From: CBDCNP01 sp965222425
GTDB taxonomy: Bacteria; Acidobacteriota; Vicinamibacteria; Marinacidobacterales; DATDRI01
Assembly: GCA_965222425.1 (NCBI GenBank)
Contig: CBDCTW010000023.1
Coordinates: 124,001-188,000 of the forward strand
DNA: 64,000 nucleotides
Direction of reading: 5' to 3'
Shown here: positions 33,197-41,594 of the stretch, one piece after another
Numbering within the stretch: the first letter of the stretch is position 1
Layout of the letters: each line of letters opens with the position of its first letter
Notes under the pieces: model-generated
Seen by the model: the letters and a program-made list of their open reading frames with translations, nothing else
Told to the model about the DNA's origin: nothing
Database searches by the model: none
Position numbers and translations under genes: made by a program

Positions 33197-34447
33197 TCAA
33201 GGCCGTCCCTCGTGCCGTTTCAAAAGCAACGCGGCGTTCGTCCCTCCAAAACCGAAAGAGTTGGAGAGTACATATCGCAACTCCGCCGGTCTGGCTTTTC
33301 CGGGCACGTAATCTAAATCGCAATCTGGATCGGGTGTCTCGTAATTCGCCGTCGGCGGGATGATCTGCTCCTTGAGGGCAAGCGCCGCGATCCCCACCTC
33401 CAAGCCTCCTGCTCCTCCGAGAAGGTGGCCGGTCATAGACTTGGTCGAGCTCACCGCCAACCGATGAGCGTGATCGCCGAACACTCGCTTGATAGCCATC
33501 GTCTCCGCGCGGTCGTTGTACGGAGTCGACGTGCCGTGCGCGTTGATGTAATCCACCTGGTCGGGTCGAACCTTGGCGTTTTCGAGCGCCCGCGTCATGA
33601 CCCTTGTTGCGCCGTCGCCATCCTGCGAGGGTGCGGTGATATGGTACGCATCGGAGCTCATCCCATAGCCGACTACCTCGGCGTAGATGCTTGCGCCACG
33701 GGAGAGTGCTCCATCCAAAGTCTCGAGGATGACGACCCCCGCCCCTTCGCCTACCACGAACCCATCTCTGGCTTTATCGAACGGTCGGGATGCCTTTTCC
33801 GGCTCATCGTTCCGCGTGGACAAGGCGCGCATTGCGGCAAAGCCACCGATGCCCATAGGAGTGATCGCAGCCTCCGCCCCGCCGGCGATCATGGCATCCG
33901 CATCTCCTCGTCGGATGATCTCGACCGCATCACCGATCGCGTGAGAGCTGGCCGCACACGCCGTGGCGGTCGCGGAGTTCGGCCCTTTAGCGCCGAAGCG
34001 GATGGACACATGTCCGGCGGCCAAGTTGATGATGCAAGCTGGAATGAAAAATGGCGAGATCTTGCGTGGCCCTCCCTTCAGCAGGTTGCGGTGTTCCCGC
34101 TCGATAGTGGCGAACCCCCCGATACCGGACGCGATGAAGACTCCCGTTCGCTCGGCGTTCTCCGCCGCGGTCACCTTCAGGCCGGAGTCTTCCATCGCGA
34201 ACGTGGAAGCCGCCAGAGCATACTGCATGAACACGTCCATCTTCTTTACTTCCTTCTTCTCGACGTACTGAAGCGGGTCGAAATTCTTCACTTCCCCCGC
34301 AATACGACAGGAAAAAGCGGAAGCATCGAAGTGGGTCACCGGACCGATGCCGTTCTTGCCCTCCAGCAGTGCGGTCCAGGTCTCACGAGTACCGATGCCC
34401 ACGGCGGACACGAGGCCCACGCCCGTTATCACGACTCGTCGCCTCAT
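33197..34447 (-). CDS. fabF: Beta-ketoacyl-ACP synthase II
   Basis: A 416-residue condensing enzyme with the Cys-His-His triad: Cys164 in ATACAASSHAIGDA, YINAHGTSTPYND and KSMTGHLLGGAGGLE. SNSFGFGGTNAALL closes the active site. It elongates acyl-ACP with malonyl-ACP. It follows acpP by 21 bases at the end of the fab operon. Confidence 0.97.
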   Translation of the reverse strand: MRRRVVITGVGLVSAVGIGTRETWTALLEGKNGIGPVTHFDASAFSCRIAGEVKNFDPLQYVEKKEVKKMDVFMQYALAASTFAMEDSGLKVTAAENAERTGVFIASGIGGFATIEREHRNLLKGGPRKISPFFIPACIINLAAGHVSIRFGAKGPNSATATACAASSHAIGDAVEIIRRGDADAMIAGGAEAAITPMGIGGFAAMRALSTRNDEPEKASRPFDKARDGFVVGEGAGVVILETLDGALSRGASIYAEVVGYGMSSDAYHITAPSQDGDGATRVMTRALENAKVRPDQVDYINAHGTSTPYNDRAETMAIKRVFGDHAHRLAVSSTKSMTGHLLGGAGGLEVGIAALALKEQIIPPTANYETPDPDCDLDYVPGKARPAELRYVLSNSFGFGGTNAALLLKRHEGRP

Positions 34448-34468
34448 GCCGAGGCTCCTGCGACTCTT

Positions 34469-34705
34469 TTACTTCTTGGCATGTCCTTCGATGTAAGTGA
34501 CGGCTTCCTTGACTCGCGTGATCTTCTCCGCGTCTTCGTCCGGGATCTCGAGGCCGAACTCCTCCTCCAGGGCCATCACCAACTCGACCTGATCGAGAGA
34601 GTCGGCGCCCAGATCATCCACGAAGGATGCATCCGGAACTACCTGCTCCTTGTCGACTCCCAATTGATCCACGACAATGCTCTTCACTTGTTCTGGAATA
34701 CTCAT
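34469..34705 (-). CDS. acpP: Acyl carrier protein
   Basis: A 78-residue acidic protein; Ser36 in DLGADSLDQVELVMALEEEF is the 4'-phosphopantetheine attachment site. It carries growing acyl chains for FabD, FabG and FabF encoded around it. It has its own promoter in the 81-base gap after fabG. Confidence 0.98.
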   Translation of the reverse strand: MSIPEQVKSIVVDQLGVDKEQVVPDASFVDDLGADSLDQVELVMALEEEFGLEIPDEDAEKITRVKEAVTYIEGHAKK

Positions 34706-34737
34706 TCAATCCCCCTCTTTAGGATTCAGGAACGTTG

Positions 34738-34743
34738 ATTATA
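34738..34743 (-). promoter_or_regulatory. Internal -10 box before acpP
   Basis: TATAAT on the minus strand about 33 bases upstream of acpP, in the fabG-acpP gap. The -35 region (TTTTCG at 16-base spacing) is poor. It would allow extra acpP/fabF transcription. Confidence 0.5.
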
Positions 34744-34786
34744 ACAATCTGCCCCAATGCGAAAATAGTTCGGTGGAATTCATAGC

Positions 34787-35530
34787 CTACATATACAAAC
34801 CGCCGTTGACTTGCAAGACTTGACCGGTCAGATAGCTGGCGCCCTCGGATACCAAAAAAGCTACGCAAGCAGCAACGTCCTCGGGTTGCCCGATGCGACC
34901 CAGCGGTATGGACGCCGAGAGTTCTTGCTTGACCTGATCGGATAGATCGTCCGTCATGTCGGTGGCAATATAGCCGGGCGCTACTGCGTTGACGGTAATA
35001 TTTCGGGATGCGACTTCCCGCGCCAGCGATCGGGTGAACCCGAGGATGGCCGCCTTGGATGCCGCATAGTTGGTCTGACCGGCATTACCCATCAGACCAA
35101 CCACCGAGCTCATGTTCACGATCCGTCCGTACCGTTGACGAATCATCGGCCGCAAGGCGGCCTGGCAGCAATGATAAAGGCCGTTGACGTTGGTGGCAAT
35201 GACCGCGTCCCAATCCTCCGGTTTCATTCGGAGGAGAAGGTTATCCCGGCTGATGCCTGCGTTGTTCACTAAAATGTCCAGGCGTTTTTGCTCGCCCAGT
35301 ACCGTCTCGAAGCCGGCGGCGACCGCGGCCCGATCCGAGACATCCATGGCGACAGCTTGAACTCGGCCACCACCAGCCGACAATTCCTCGGCCGCCTGGC
35401 GGATTCGATCTTCGTCACGCCCGGCCACGATCACATGCGCCCCTTCTCCAGCAAGACGCGACGCGATCGACCGACCTATCCCGCGACTGCCACCAGTGAC
35501 CAGTGCCACTTTCCCTTGGAGATCAGCCAC
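34787..35530 (-). CDS. fabG: 3-oxoacyl-ACP reductase
   Basis: A 247-residue short-chain dehydrogenase: TGGSRGIGR (12-20) binds NADP, NNAG is in VNNAGISRDN, and the catalytic Ser-Tyr-Lys are in NMSSVVGLMGNAGQTNYAAS plus the following Lys. ITVNAVAPGYIATDMTD is typical of FabG. The start overlaps the fabD stop by eight bases. Confidence 0.96.
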   Translation of the reverse strand: MADLQGKVALVTGGSRGIGRSIASRLAGEGAHVIVAGRDEDRIRQAAEELSAGGGRVQAVAMDVSDRAAVAAGFETVLGEQKRLDILVNNAGISRDNLLLRMKPEDWDAVIATNVNGLYHCCQAALRPMIRQRYGRIVNMSSVVGLMGNAGQTNYAASKAAILGFTRSLAREVASRNITVNAVAPGYIATDMTDDLSDQVKQELSASIPLGRIGQPEDVAACVAFLVSEGASYLTGQVLQVNGGLYM

Positions 35531-36461
35531 CGGCGACCTCCGCCAACAGCTTCCCGACGCCGCTCGGATCTTCCACCGATACCACGCGCACGTCCTTCGA
35601 AATCTTCCGCACCAGGCCGGTTAGAACCTTCCCCGGTCCAACCTCCACAAACTGATTCACACCTTCTTCCACCAACGTGCGAACCGACTCCTCCCAGCGA
35701 ACGGGCGATACCACTTGCCTCGTCAGCCCGTCCTTCGCCTGCGCGGCGGTTCGCACCGTCGCCGCGTCCACGTTGGAAATCACAGGCACTCGCGGATTGG
35801 AAAAGGTAATCTCGGCGAAATCTCGTTCCAGCCGGTCCTGTGCAGGTTTCATAAGCTGGCAGTGAAAGGGAGCGCTCACCGGAAGCGGAATGACCCGCTT
35901 GGCGCCTCGTCCTTTTGCCGCTTCCGCGGCCCGGTTAACCGCTTCCGTATGGCCGGCAATGACGATCTGTCCCGGTCCGTTGAGGTTCGCGGGCTCGACC
36001 ACTTCCCCTTCCGCCACTTCTTTACAAAGCGCCTCGACCTCGCCCAACCCCAGACCGAGGATCGCAGCCATCGCCCCTTCGCCGACCGGTACCGCCTCTT
36101 GCATGTAGCGACCGCGGTTGCGCACCAACACCACGGCGTCTTCGAGCCGGAGACCTCCTGCCGCCACCAATGCGGAGTACTCTCCCAGGCTGTGCCCGGC
36201 CACGAAATCGGGCTCGATGCCCTGAGATGCCAACACCCGATAGAGGGCAGTGCTGGTGGTAAGAATTGCGGGCTGTGTATTCTCGGTAAGCTTCAACTCC
36301 TCGGCCGGGCCCTCGAAGCAAAGTTGGGAAAGGGAGAAGCCCAATGCCGAATCGGCGATCTCGAAGACTTCCCTCGCCTCGCCATGCGCCTCCGCAACCG
36401 CCTGGCCCATGCCCACCTGCTGGGATCCTTGCCCGGGAAAAATCAGCGCCAGTTTGCTCAT
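35523..36461 (-). CDS. fabD: Malonyl-CoA:ACP transacylase
   Basis: A 312-residue transacylase with FPGQGSQQVGMG at the oxyanion loop, the nucleophile Ser91 in GHSLGEYSALVA, Arg in VLVRNRGRYMQEAV, and the catalytic His in VSAPFHCQLM. It loads malonyl groups onto AcpP. Upstream, where plsX and fabH normally sit, only a damaged plsX stub remains. Confidence 0.96.
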   Translation of the reverse strand: MSKLALIFPGQGSQQVGMGQAVAEAHGEAREVFEIADSALGFSLSQLCFEGPAEELKLTENTQPAILTTSTALYRVLASQGIEPDFVAGHSLGEYSALVAAGGLRLEDAVVLVRNRGRYMQEAVPVGEGAMAAILGLGLGEVEALCKEVAEGEVVEPANLNGPGQIVIAGHTEAVNRAAEAAKGRGAKRVIPLPVSAPFHCQLMKPAQDRLERDFAEITFSNPRVPVISNVDAATVRTAAQAKDGLTRQVVSPVRWEESVRTLVEEGVNQFVEVGPGKVLTGLVRKISKDVRVVSVEDPSGVGKLLAEVAGG

Positions 36462-36489
36462 ACCGCCCTCGTCCGCTGCCCCGCACCGG

Positions 36490-36620
36490 CTAACTCACGG
36501 ATGCCTTCGTTGTAAAGGAAACGCCGTACTCCCGTGTTGCGGCGATAGCTCCTTGCACGACGTTCCGCGGCGCGAAGTCGCCCTCCCCATCGGATCGACA
36601 GCGACCGTCCAGTTCGTCAC
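36490..36620 (-). pseudogene. plsX: plsX 5' remnant at a deletion scar
   Basis: GTG 36620, behind GAGGTGG, starts VTNWTVAVDPMG, and a shifted frame continues GDFAPRNVVQGAIAATREYG. Together they match the PlsX opening IAVDAMGGDxAPxxxVxGA...EYG, with a frameshift inside the GGGGAGGGC run. Homology ends near 36520. The rest of plsX and the fabH gene expected between rpmF and fabD are absent; fabD begins 60 bases on. PlsX makes acyl-phosphate for phospholipid synthesis, so loss here implies another copy elsewhere or an assembly error. Confidence 0.7.
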
Positions 36621-36656
36621 AACGGGAAGCCACCTCGGCAGGAAGAGCCGATCGGC

Positions 36657-36839
36657 CTATGCTTCCTTGACCTCCATGACCGCGCTCCCTTTGTAGTAAC
36701 CGCAACTCGGGCACACTAGGTGAGGAGGTTTGGGCTGGTGGCAGTTTGGGCACTCGGATAGAGTGTGGCGGGCCAGAGCGTGATGGGTCCGCCGTTTGTT
36801 GCGCCGGCTCTTCGAGTGACGCCGTTTCGGATTCGGCAT
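36657..36839 (-). CDS. rpmF: 50S ribosomal protein L32
   Basis: A 60-residue protein starting MPNPKRRHSKSRRNKRRTHH, with the zinc-binding pairs CPNCHQPKPPHLVCPSCGYY of the Cys4 form of L32. The start at 36839 is an internal ATG in a longer open frame, chosen by homology. It follows the DUF177 gene by about 90 bases, the usual rpmF context. Confidence 0.96.
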   Translation of the reverse strand: MPNPKRRHSKSRRNKRRTHHALARHTLSECPNCHQPKPPHLVCPSCGYYKGSAVMEVKEA

Positions 36840-36928
36840 TTCGGTACACTCCTTCGAGGCGAGCCAGGTTGTACGAACTGCTCGCGTATCTCTTCGGCCG
36901 GGGTGACGACAAGCCTCCCCGCCGGACA

Positions 36929-37477
36929 CTACGGCTTCAATAGCGACTTGAGACTGGCCAGTTGTGGATCCACTGCCTCTCGGGCGCAGTTGCAGGAAGA
37001 CGAGTTCAGGTTCGTGCCACATTCCGAGCACAGGCCCTGGCAGTCGTCACGGCAGATAGGTTTCATCGGGAGGGCCAGATAAATCTGCTCCCTTATCAAG
37101 AGGGCCACATCGATCTTCTCATCCTGGTAGAAGCTAACAGCGAGGTCCTCATCCTTCAGCTCCCGCTCTTGGTTCTCAGCGGGCTTACCAGGCCTACCAG
37201 GCCCGACGTTCGCCGTGAAGGGCAAGAACAGAAGGTCCAGCGGCTCATGAAACTCGAGCCGGAATGACTCCAAACACCGCACGCACGCAAGCTCCACCGT
37301 AGCGGCGAGCGAGCCTCCCAGGCGAAAAGCCACGTCGTCCGCACGATCCAGTCGCCCCGCGAGCTCGACGGGGCCTACGACCCACGGCTCAAACTTTTCA
37401 AGAGGCAATCGTTCCGCAGGAACCGCAAGCTCGACATCTTGTCCCTCGTGTGGAACCCGCGATAGGTCGATAAACAT
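36929..37477 (-). CDS. DUF177 (YceD-type) protein
   Basis: A 182-residue protein with the DUF177 Cys motifs CVRCLESFRLEF near 70 and ICRDDCQGLCSECGTNLNSS near 145-165. YceD-type proteins always precede rpmF; they are linked to 23S rRNA accumulation in plants and E. coli. Here it is first gene of the rpmF-fab operon, 27 bases from a consensus promoter. Confidence 0.92.
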   Translation of the reverse strand: MFIDLSRVPHEGQDVELAVPAERLPLEKFEPWVVGPVELAGRLDRADDVAFRLGGSLAATVELACVRCLESFRLEFHEPLDLLFLPFTANVGPGRPGKPAENQERELKDEDLAVSFYQDEKIDVALLIREQIYLALPMKPICRDDCQGLCSECGTNLNSSSCNCAREAVDPQLASLKSLLKP

Positions 37478-37503
37478 AACAGCCTCTTAGGTTAAGCGCC
37501 GGC

Positions 37504-37531
37504 ATTATAGCACGGCGACTCGGCCTGTCAA
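37504..37531 (-). promoter_or_regulatory. Consensus sigma-70 promoter of the DUF177-rpmF-fab operon
   Basis: TTGACA, 16-base spacer and TATAAT, all perfect, on the minus strand, with a TGC extension before the -10. The transcript leader would be about 20 bases. This is the strongest promoter seen in the window. Confidence 0.9.
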
Positions 37532-37659
37532 GAACGGCAACGAGGGCAAAGCCACGTAAGTGCTTGGGAAACCTAAAAAAGGGCTCACAGATGCCACAGA
37601 GAGCCGAACAAAGCGATGGCAAATTCCCGTATCATACCCAGAAAGTCTCGGGCACCTGC

Positions 37660-38844
37660 CTAATGGCTCGCCAGAAGCTCCTGTAGAAAGCTCTCCCCTG
37701 CCTCGAGCGAGCTCAATCCGTAGTTCTCGGCCAGGCTCTGCCCAAGATCCGCAAAGCTACCGCGGATGCCCAAGTCGGCCCCTGCGCGCACCCTTTTTCC
37801 GACGGCCAGCAGCGGAACATATTCCCGGGAATGATCGGTGGAGGCCGTGGTTGGATCACAGCCATGGTCGGCGGTCAGGAGCACGAGGTCGTCGTCTCTT
37901 GCTCCCGCCATCAATTCCGGAAGGCTTTTATCCAGTTCCTCTAGCGCGCGGGCGAAGCCAGAGACGTCGTTTCGATGTCCATACTGTTGGTCGAAATCGA
38001 CGAGGTTCGTAAAAATGAAATCAGCGTTCGACTGTTTCATCGCCTTGATCGTCTCGGCCATTCCGTGCTCGTTACTCTCGGTGTGAACGGCCTCGGCGAC
38101 CCCGGAACCTGCAAACAGATCTTCGATCTTACCCACGCCGAACACTCGTAGATCGTGTTCCGCCATGCGGTCGAGCAAAGTGGGACGCGGAGGTTTGGGC
38201 ACGAAGTCCCGGCGCCGTGGCGTCCTAGCGAACGAGCCCGCTCTGTCTCCCAGGAACGGCCGAGCAATGATCCGCGCTACGCCGTAGTCCTTGACCACGA
38301 GGTCAAAGGCGATCTGACACATCTTGTAGAGCTCATCGACGGGAATCGTTTCCTCGTGGGCAGCGATTTGAAAAACGCTGTCCGCCGAGGTGTACACTAT
38401 AGGCTTACCCGTCTTCTGGTGCACTTCCCCCAGCTCCTGAATGATCACTGTTCCACTCGCGGCTCGATTCCCCAGGGAGTCACGCCCGATTCGTTTTTCG
38501 AACTCGGCAATCAGCTCGCTTGGAAAACCTGTCGGATAGGTTCGAAACGCCTTCTCGAGGACGATGCCGGCCATCTCCCAGTGTCCGGTCGTGCTGTCCT
38601 TACCCGGCGAGGCTTGGTTCATCTTGCCGAAGGCACCGCTGAGAGACTCGGGCGCCCGCAGCTCGGGCACGAGCTTGGCGAGCCCCAAGCTAGCTAGAAA
38701 AGGAATGTTCAGGGATTGAGAAGTGGCGATATGGGCTACGGTGTTCGTTCCTCGATCACCGTAGTCGCCGGCGTCGGGCAGCTCGCCCACTCCCACACCG
38801 TCCATGACGATCACGATGGCACGTGAGAAGGCTCTTCTGGTCAC
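37660..38844 (-). CDS. deoB: Phosphopentomutase
   Basis: A 394-residue alkaline-phosphatase-superfamily mutase: IVIVMDGVGVGELPDAGDYG (metal Asp), GKDSTTGHWEMAGI (phospho-acceptor Thr), FTNLVDFDQQYGHRNDV and LLTADHGCDPTT (metal ligands). It interconverts ribose-1- and ribose-5-phosphate, linking nucleoside salvage to the pentose pathway. It follows hfq by a few bases. Confidence 0.96.
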   Translation of the reverse strand: MTRRAFSRAIVIVMDGVGVGELPDAGDYGDRGTNTVAHIATSQSLNIPFLASLGLAKLVPELRAPESLSGAFGKMNQASPGKDSTTGHWEMAGIVLEKAFRTYPTGFPSELIAEFEKRIGRDSLGNRAASGTVIIQELGEVHQKTGKPIVYTSADSVFQIAAHEETIPVDELYKMCQIAFDLVVKDYGVARIIARPFLGDRAGSFARTPRRRDFVPKPPRPTLLDRMAEHDLRVFGVGKIEDLFAGSGVAEAVHTESNEHGMAETIKAMKQSNADFIFTNLVDFDQQYGHRNDVSGFARALEELDKSLPELMAGARDDDLVLLTADHGCDPTTASTDHSREYVPLLAVGKRVRAGADLGIRGSFADLGQSLAENYGLSSLEAGESFLQELLASH

Positions 38845-38850
38845 GCGCCT

Positions 38851-39114
38851 TCAGTCTTTCGTCTCCGCACCCCCTACCACCGGATCCATGTCAAGGTAGT
38901 TGCCGAACTGCCTCGTGCCGCTGATAGTTGAGATAGCGTGCTTGAAGATCATCTGGTCGACACCGTTGTTCTCCATGATGATGGCAAAACGATCGAAGCT
39001 TTTGATGCACCCGCTGAGTTTCGTTCCGTTCGTCAAATAGACGGTCACGTTTACTCGCTCGCGCCGGGCATGGTCCAAGAAGCTATCTTGAATGTTAGGA
39101 GGCTGTTTTTGCAT
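38851..39114 (-). CDS. hfq: RNA chaperone Hfq
   Basis: The 87-residue Sm-like protein starts at ATG 39114 (MQKQPPNIQDSFLDHARRER) behind AAGAAGGGG; an upstream extension in the frame is not family-like. VNVTVYLTNGTKLSGCIKSF is Sm1 and MIFKHAISTISGTR is the Sm2 region, where Lys-His normally matches YKHA. It pairs small RNAs with mRNAs. It lies next to miaA, the classic miaA-hfq order. Confidence 0.96.
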   Translation of the reverse strand: MQKQPPNIQDSFLDHARRERVNVTVYLTNGTKLSGCIKSFDRFAIIMENNGVDQMIFKHAISTISGTRQFGNYLDMDPVVGGAETKD

Positions 39115-39163
39115 GCACCCCTTCTTCCTCACTAGGCTCAGTAGGCTGAGAAGCCCGAGGAGG

Positions 39164-40192
39164 TTATGGTCCCTCACCCGGCGTCTGACCCGTTTGATTG
39201 TGGCACGACGTTTCTTGACGCCCGGAGTCTTCCCTATCGGGGAGAGGGATTAGCGGATGAAGAAGCTTCCCTCGACTCCGGAGATACTGCTCGATCGCTT
39301 CCGCGATTTCGGAATCCTCGCCGCTACCGGCGAACCAACGCACACCCTCTTCGCCGCGAAACCAAGTCATTTGACGCTTCGCATATTGAAGCGTCGCCCT
39401 GAGAGTCAAGTATCGTGCCCTTTCGAGATCGCACTGACCCGCGAGGTACTGTGCCACCTGACGATAGCCGATGCCCTTGAGGACGGGCGCATCGGAACCG
39501 AACTCTCTCACCAAACCCCGTACCTCGTCGATCAATCCGCCATCGAACATTTTGTCGATCCGAGCTTCGATCCGACGAGCTAGCTCTCGTCGGGCCGGCG
39601 TGACCCCAATTAGAACGGTACGAAAACCTACCAGCGGTCTGCTCCGCTCTCTCATCATATCGCTCATCGGGCGCTTGGCTAATAAACTGACTTCCAACGC
39701 CCGAACCGCTCGCACGGTATCGTTCTGGTGAATCCGCTTCGCAGATGCCGGATCGACGCGCACCAACATGCGGTGAACGAATCGAGAGCCACGGCGATCT
39801 GCGACCGCCACGATCCGGCCTCGTAGCTTGGGATCTCGCCCCGGCCCGTCGAACAACCCGCGGAGCAACGCCCGCAAGTAGAGCCCCGTCCCCCCGACCA
39901 CCAAAGGTAACTTGCCACGCCGGTCGATTTCCTCGACGATCGGCGCCGCGAGTTGAATGTAGCTCGCAGCCGAGAAATCGCGCGAAGGGTCGGCGACGTC
40001 GAGAAGATGGTGAGGAATGCCTCTCTGTTCGGAGACCGTCAACTTTCCGGTTCCGATGTCCGCGCCACGGTAGACTTGAAGCGCGTCGCAACCAACGATC
40101 TCTCCGTCGAATGCTTCCGCAAGGTGAAGCGCCACCGCACTCTTGCCGGAGGCGGTGGGTCCGACGATACCAACCAGAACCGACCTTCTCAT
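39164..40192 (-). CDS. miaA: tRNA dimethylallyltransferase
   Basis: A 342-residue enzyme: P-loop GIVGPTASGKSAV, VGCDALQVYRGADIGTGK, PHHLLDVADPSRDFSAASY, LPLVVGGTGLYLRALL and LKGIGYRQVAQYL. It isopentenylates A37 of tRNAs reading U-starting codons. The last 30 or so residues (from PLIPLPDREDSG) are encoded by a dispersed repeat also found after rpsT, so the native C-terminus has been extended or replaced. Confidence 0.95.
   Translation of the reverse strand: MRRSVLVGIVGPTASGKSAVALHLAEAFDGEIVGCDALQVYRGADIGTGKLTVSEQRGIPHHLLDVADPSRDFSAASYIQLAAPIVEEIDRRGKLPLVVGGTGLYLRALLRGLFDGPGRDPKLRGRIVAVADRRGSRFVHRMLVRVDPASAKRIHQNDTVRAVRALEVSLLAKRPMSDMMRERSRPLVGFRTVLIGVTPARRELARRIEARIDKMFDGGLIDEVRGLVREFGSDAPVLKGIGYRQVAQYLAGQCDLERARYLTLRATLQYAKRQMTWFRGEEGVRWFAGSGEDSEIAEAIEQYLRSRGKLLHPLIPLPDREDSGRQETSCHNQTGQTPGEGP
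39180..39254. repeat. Dispersed intergenic repeat, copy B
   Basis: Aligns with 14070-14153 (54 gap-free bases with eight mismatches, then further similarity past an indel). It encodes the C-terminal tail of MiaA and contains, on the minus strand, TAATCCCTCTCCCC, related to the island boundary repeat at 6091 and 10505. Confidence 0.75.
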
Positions 40193-40371
40193 CCGATGAG
40201 CCAGCGTACGATGAGGAGAAGGACGAGTAGCCCCCCCAGCGTGACCGCACCGTAGATTTCGGTCGTTTGGAGTCTGGGGAGAGAGGAAGCTTCCACACGA
40301 TCCAGGACAGATTGAGCGCTTCTAGCCCAGTCGCGCGGCAGCCAGCGACCCATAACCCCGCGCGAGCTCAC
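40189..40371 (-). CDS. Small tail-anchored membrane protein
   Basis: A 60-residue frame between the DUF4388 gene and miaA, overlapping both by four bases. The first 35 residues are soluble (WARSAQSVLDRVEASSLPRL) and a C-terminal membrane segment follows (GAVTLGGLLVLLLIVRWLIG). The coupling overlaps argue that it is translated. No family was recognised. Confidence 0.6.
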   Translation of the reverse strand: MSSRGVMGRWLPRDWARSAQSVLDRVEASSLPRLQTTEIYGAVTLGGLLVLLLIVRWLIG

Positions 40372-41498
40372 TTATCTCCCCTCATCGTTCGGAAAGACTG
40401 GATGAGCTGAGCTTCGTGAGAAGCGCCCAGCGTTCGCTTGACGGCCAGGAGCTCCGCGTATAGAAGCTCGTTGAGGGCTTCGACCAAAGCGTTCCGACGA
40501 TCGAACGGTTTCAAACGAGACACATTCAATTCGATCTGGTGTGGGTCGAGCGAGCCGTCACGGCGTAACCTTGCCCGTTCAAAAAGCGACTGCGGACGAC
40601 CTTTCAACTCGCCCAAGTACTTCTCGAGGATGATCTCAGCGATCGGACCCACCTCGCCCGACATGTGGCGAAACAGATGCTTGTACATTTCGTTGTAGAG
40701 CTCGACCATTCCCCGATAATCGTCGCGCGCGATGGCTTCCGGATCGAGCGGCGCCTGCTTACGTCCCTTGACTACTATGACCCCCACCGACAGGAAAGCA
40801 TAGAGCACCTTGCGGGTCTCCGCCTCGCCGATCTCGCTCTCCTTGCAGATCTCGGCAACCGTTCGCAGGCCGTCTATCTGCCGCAAGACGTGCTCTTCGT
40901 AGGGTTCCAGGGGAAGCGGCGACAACTTCTCGGTTCCATCCAAAATCGTGTCCACGGGAATGAAATGGCTCCCGATCGCTCCGACACCACTGATACGGCG
41001 GATTCCGTCCACGATCAGCCTCTCGACCTCGAGATTGACAATGATTTTTTCGCCGCGAGGCCGATCGCTTTCCTCGAACTGAAAGGAGCCCTCTTCCCAC
41101 GTGAAGAGACCCCACACGATCTCTCGGATCTGTTGCTCGATTCCCCACCAGAGGTCACCGGGAGCGAGCACACCGCTTTCGACGAGCGCCTTACCCAGAC
41201 GTTGTCCCCCGCGAATCTGCTGCGAGAGCATGAGGTAATGATCGGCGGAGATCTTGCCGCCCCGCAGCAATACCTCGCCGAGCCGATCCTCGGTCAAGCT
41301 GGAGGAGGCGAAAACAACATTCCCCTCGACAAAATAGAGGCCCTTGCGCACACTTGTCTGCAAGACCGAGAGGACGCCCGTCTTCTCAGAGACCTTGAGA
41401 TAGATGAGTATCTCCGGAAGGCTGACATCCGCGAGGCGCCCCCGCAGAATGCCACCCTCGGTTAGCTCTTCCGCACTAGTTACTTCGAATGCTGACAT
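40368..41498 (-). CDS. DUF4388 domain-containing protein
   Basis: The 376-residue protein begins with a DUF4388/PatA-like N-terminal domain (GRLADVSLPEILIYLKVSEK, GVLSVLQTSVRKGLYFVEGN, VVFASSSLTEDRLGEVLLRG). A type II secretion GspE N-like segment follows (YLMLSQQIRGGQRLGKALVE). The C-terminal half is helical (LDPHQIELNVSRLKPFDRRN). Such proteins are linked to gliding and polarity control in Myxococcota and cyanobacteria; function here is unknown. First gene of a unit with the small membrane protein and miaA. The ISKra4 element lies just upstream and may affect its promoter. Confidence 0.85.
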   Translation of the reverse strand: MSAFEVTSAEELTEGGILRGRLADVSLPEILIYLKVSEKTGVLSVLQTSVRKGLYFVEGNVVFASSSLTEDRLGEVLLRGGKISADHYLMLSQQIRGGQRLGKALVESGVLAPGDLWWGIEQQIREIVWGLFTWEEGSFQFEESDRPRGEKIIVNLEVERLIVDGIRRISGVGAIGSHFIPVDTILDGTEKLSPLPLEPYEEHVLRQIDGLRTVAEICKESEIGEAETRKVLYAFLSVGVIVVKGRKQAPLDPEAIARDDYRGMVELYNEMYKHLFRHMSGEVGPIAEIILEKYLGELKGRPQSLFERARLRRDGSLDPHQIELNVSRLKPFDRRNALVEALNELLYAELLAVKRTLGASHEAQLIQSFRTMRGDK

Positions 41499-41557
41499 GA
41501 TGGGTAGGTTGGGTATCCGATATGCTATTGAAGGCGGCGAAGCTTGTCAACTTCTGG

Positions 41558-41566
41558 GCACGCGGC
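41558..41566. repeat. 9-bp target site duplication (left)
   Basis: GCACGCGGC immediately outside the ISKra4 end; identical copy at 43396-43404. Confidence 0.93.
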
Positions 41567-41594
41567 GGGTGTGCGTCATAAATGTGGGGTGAGA

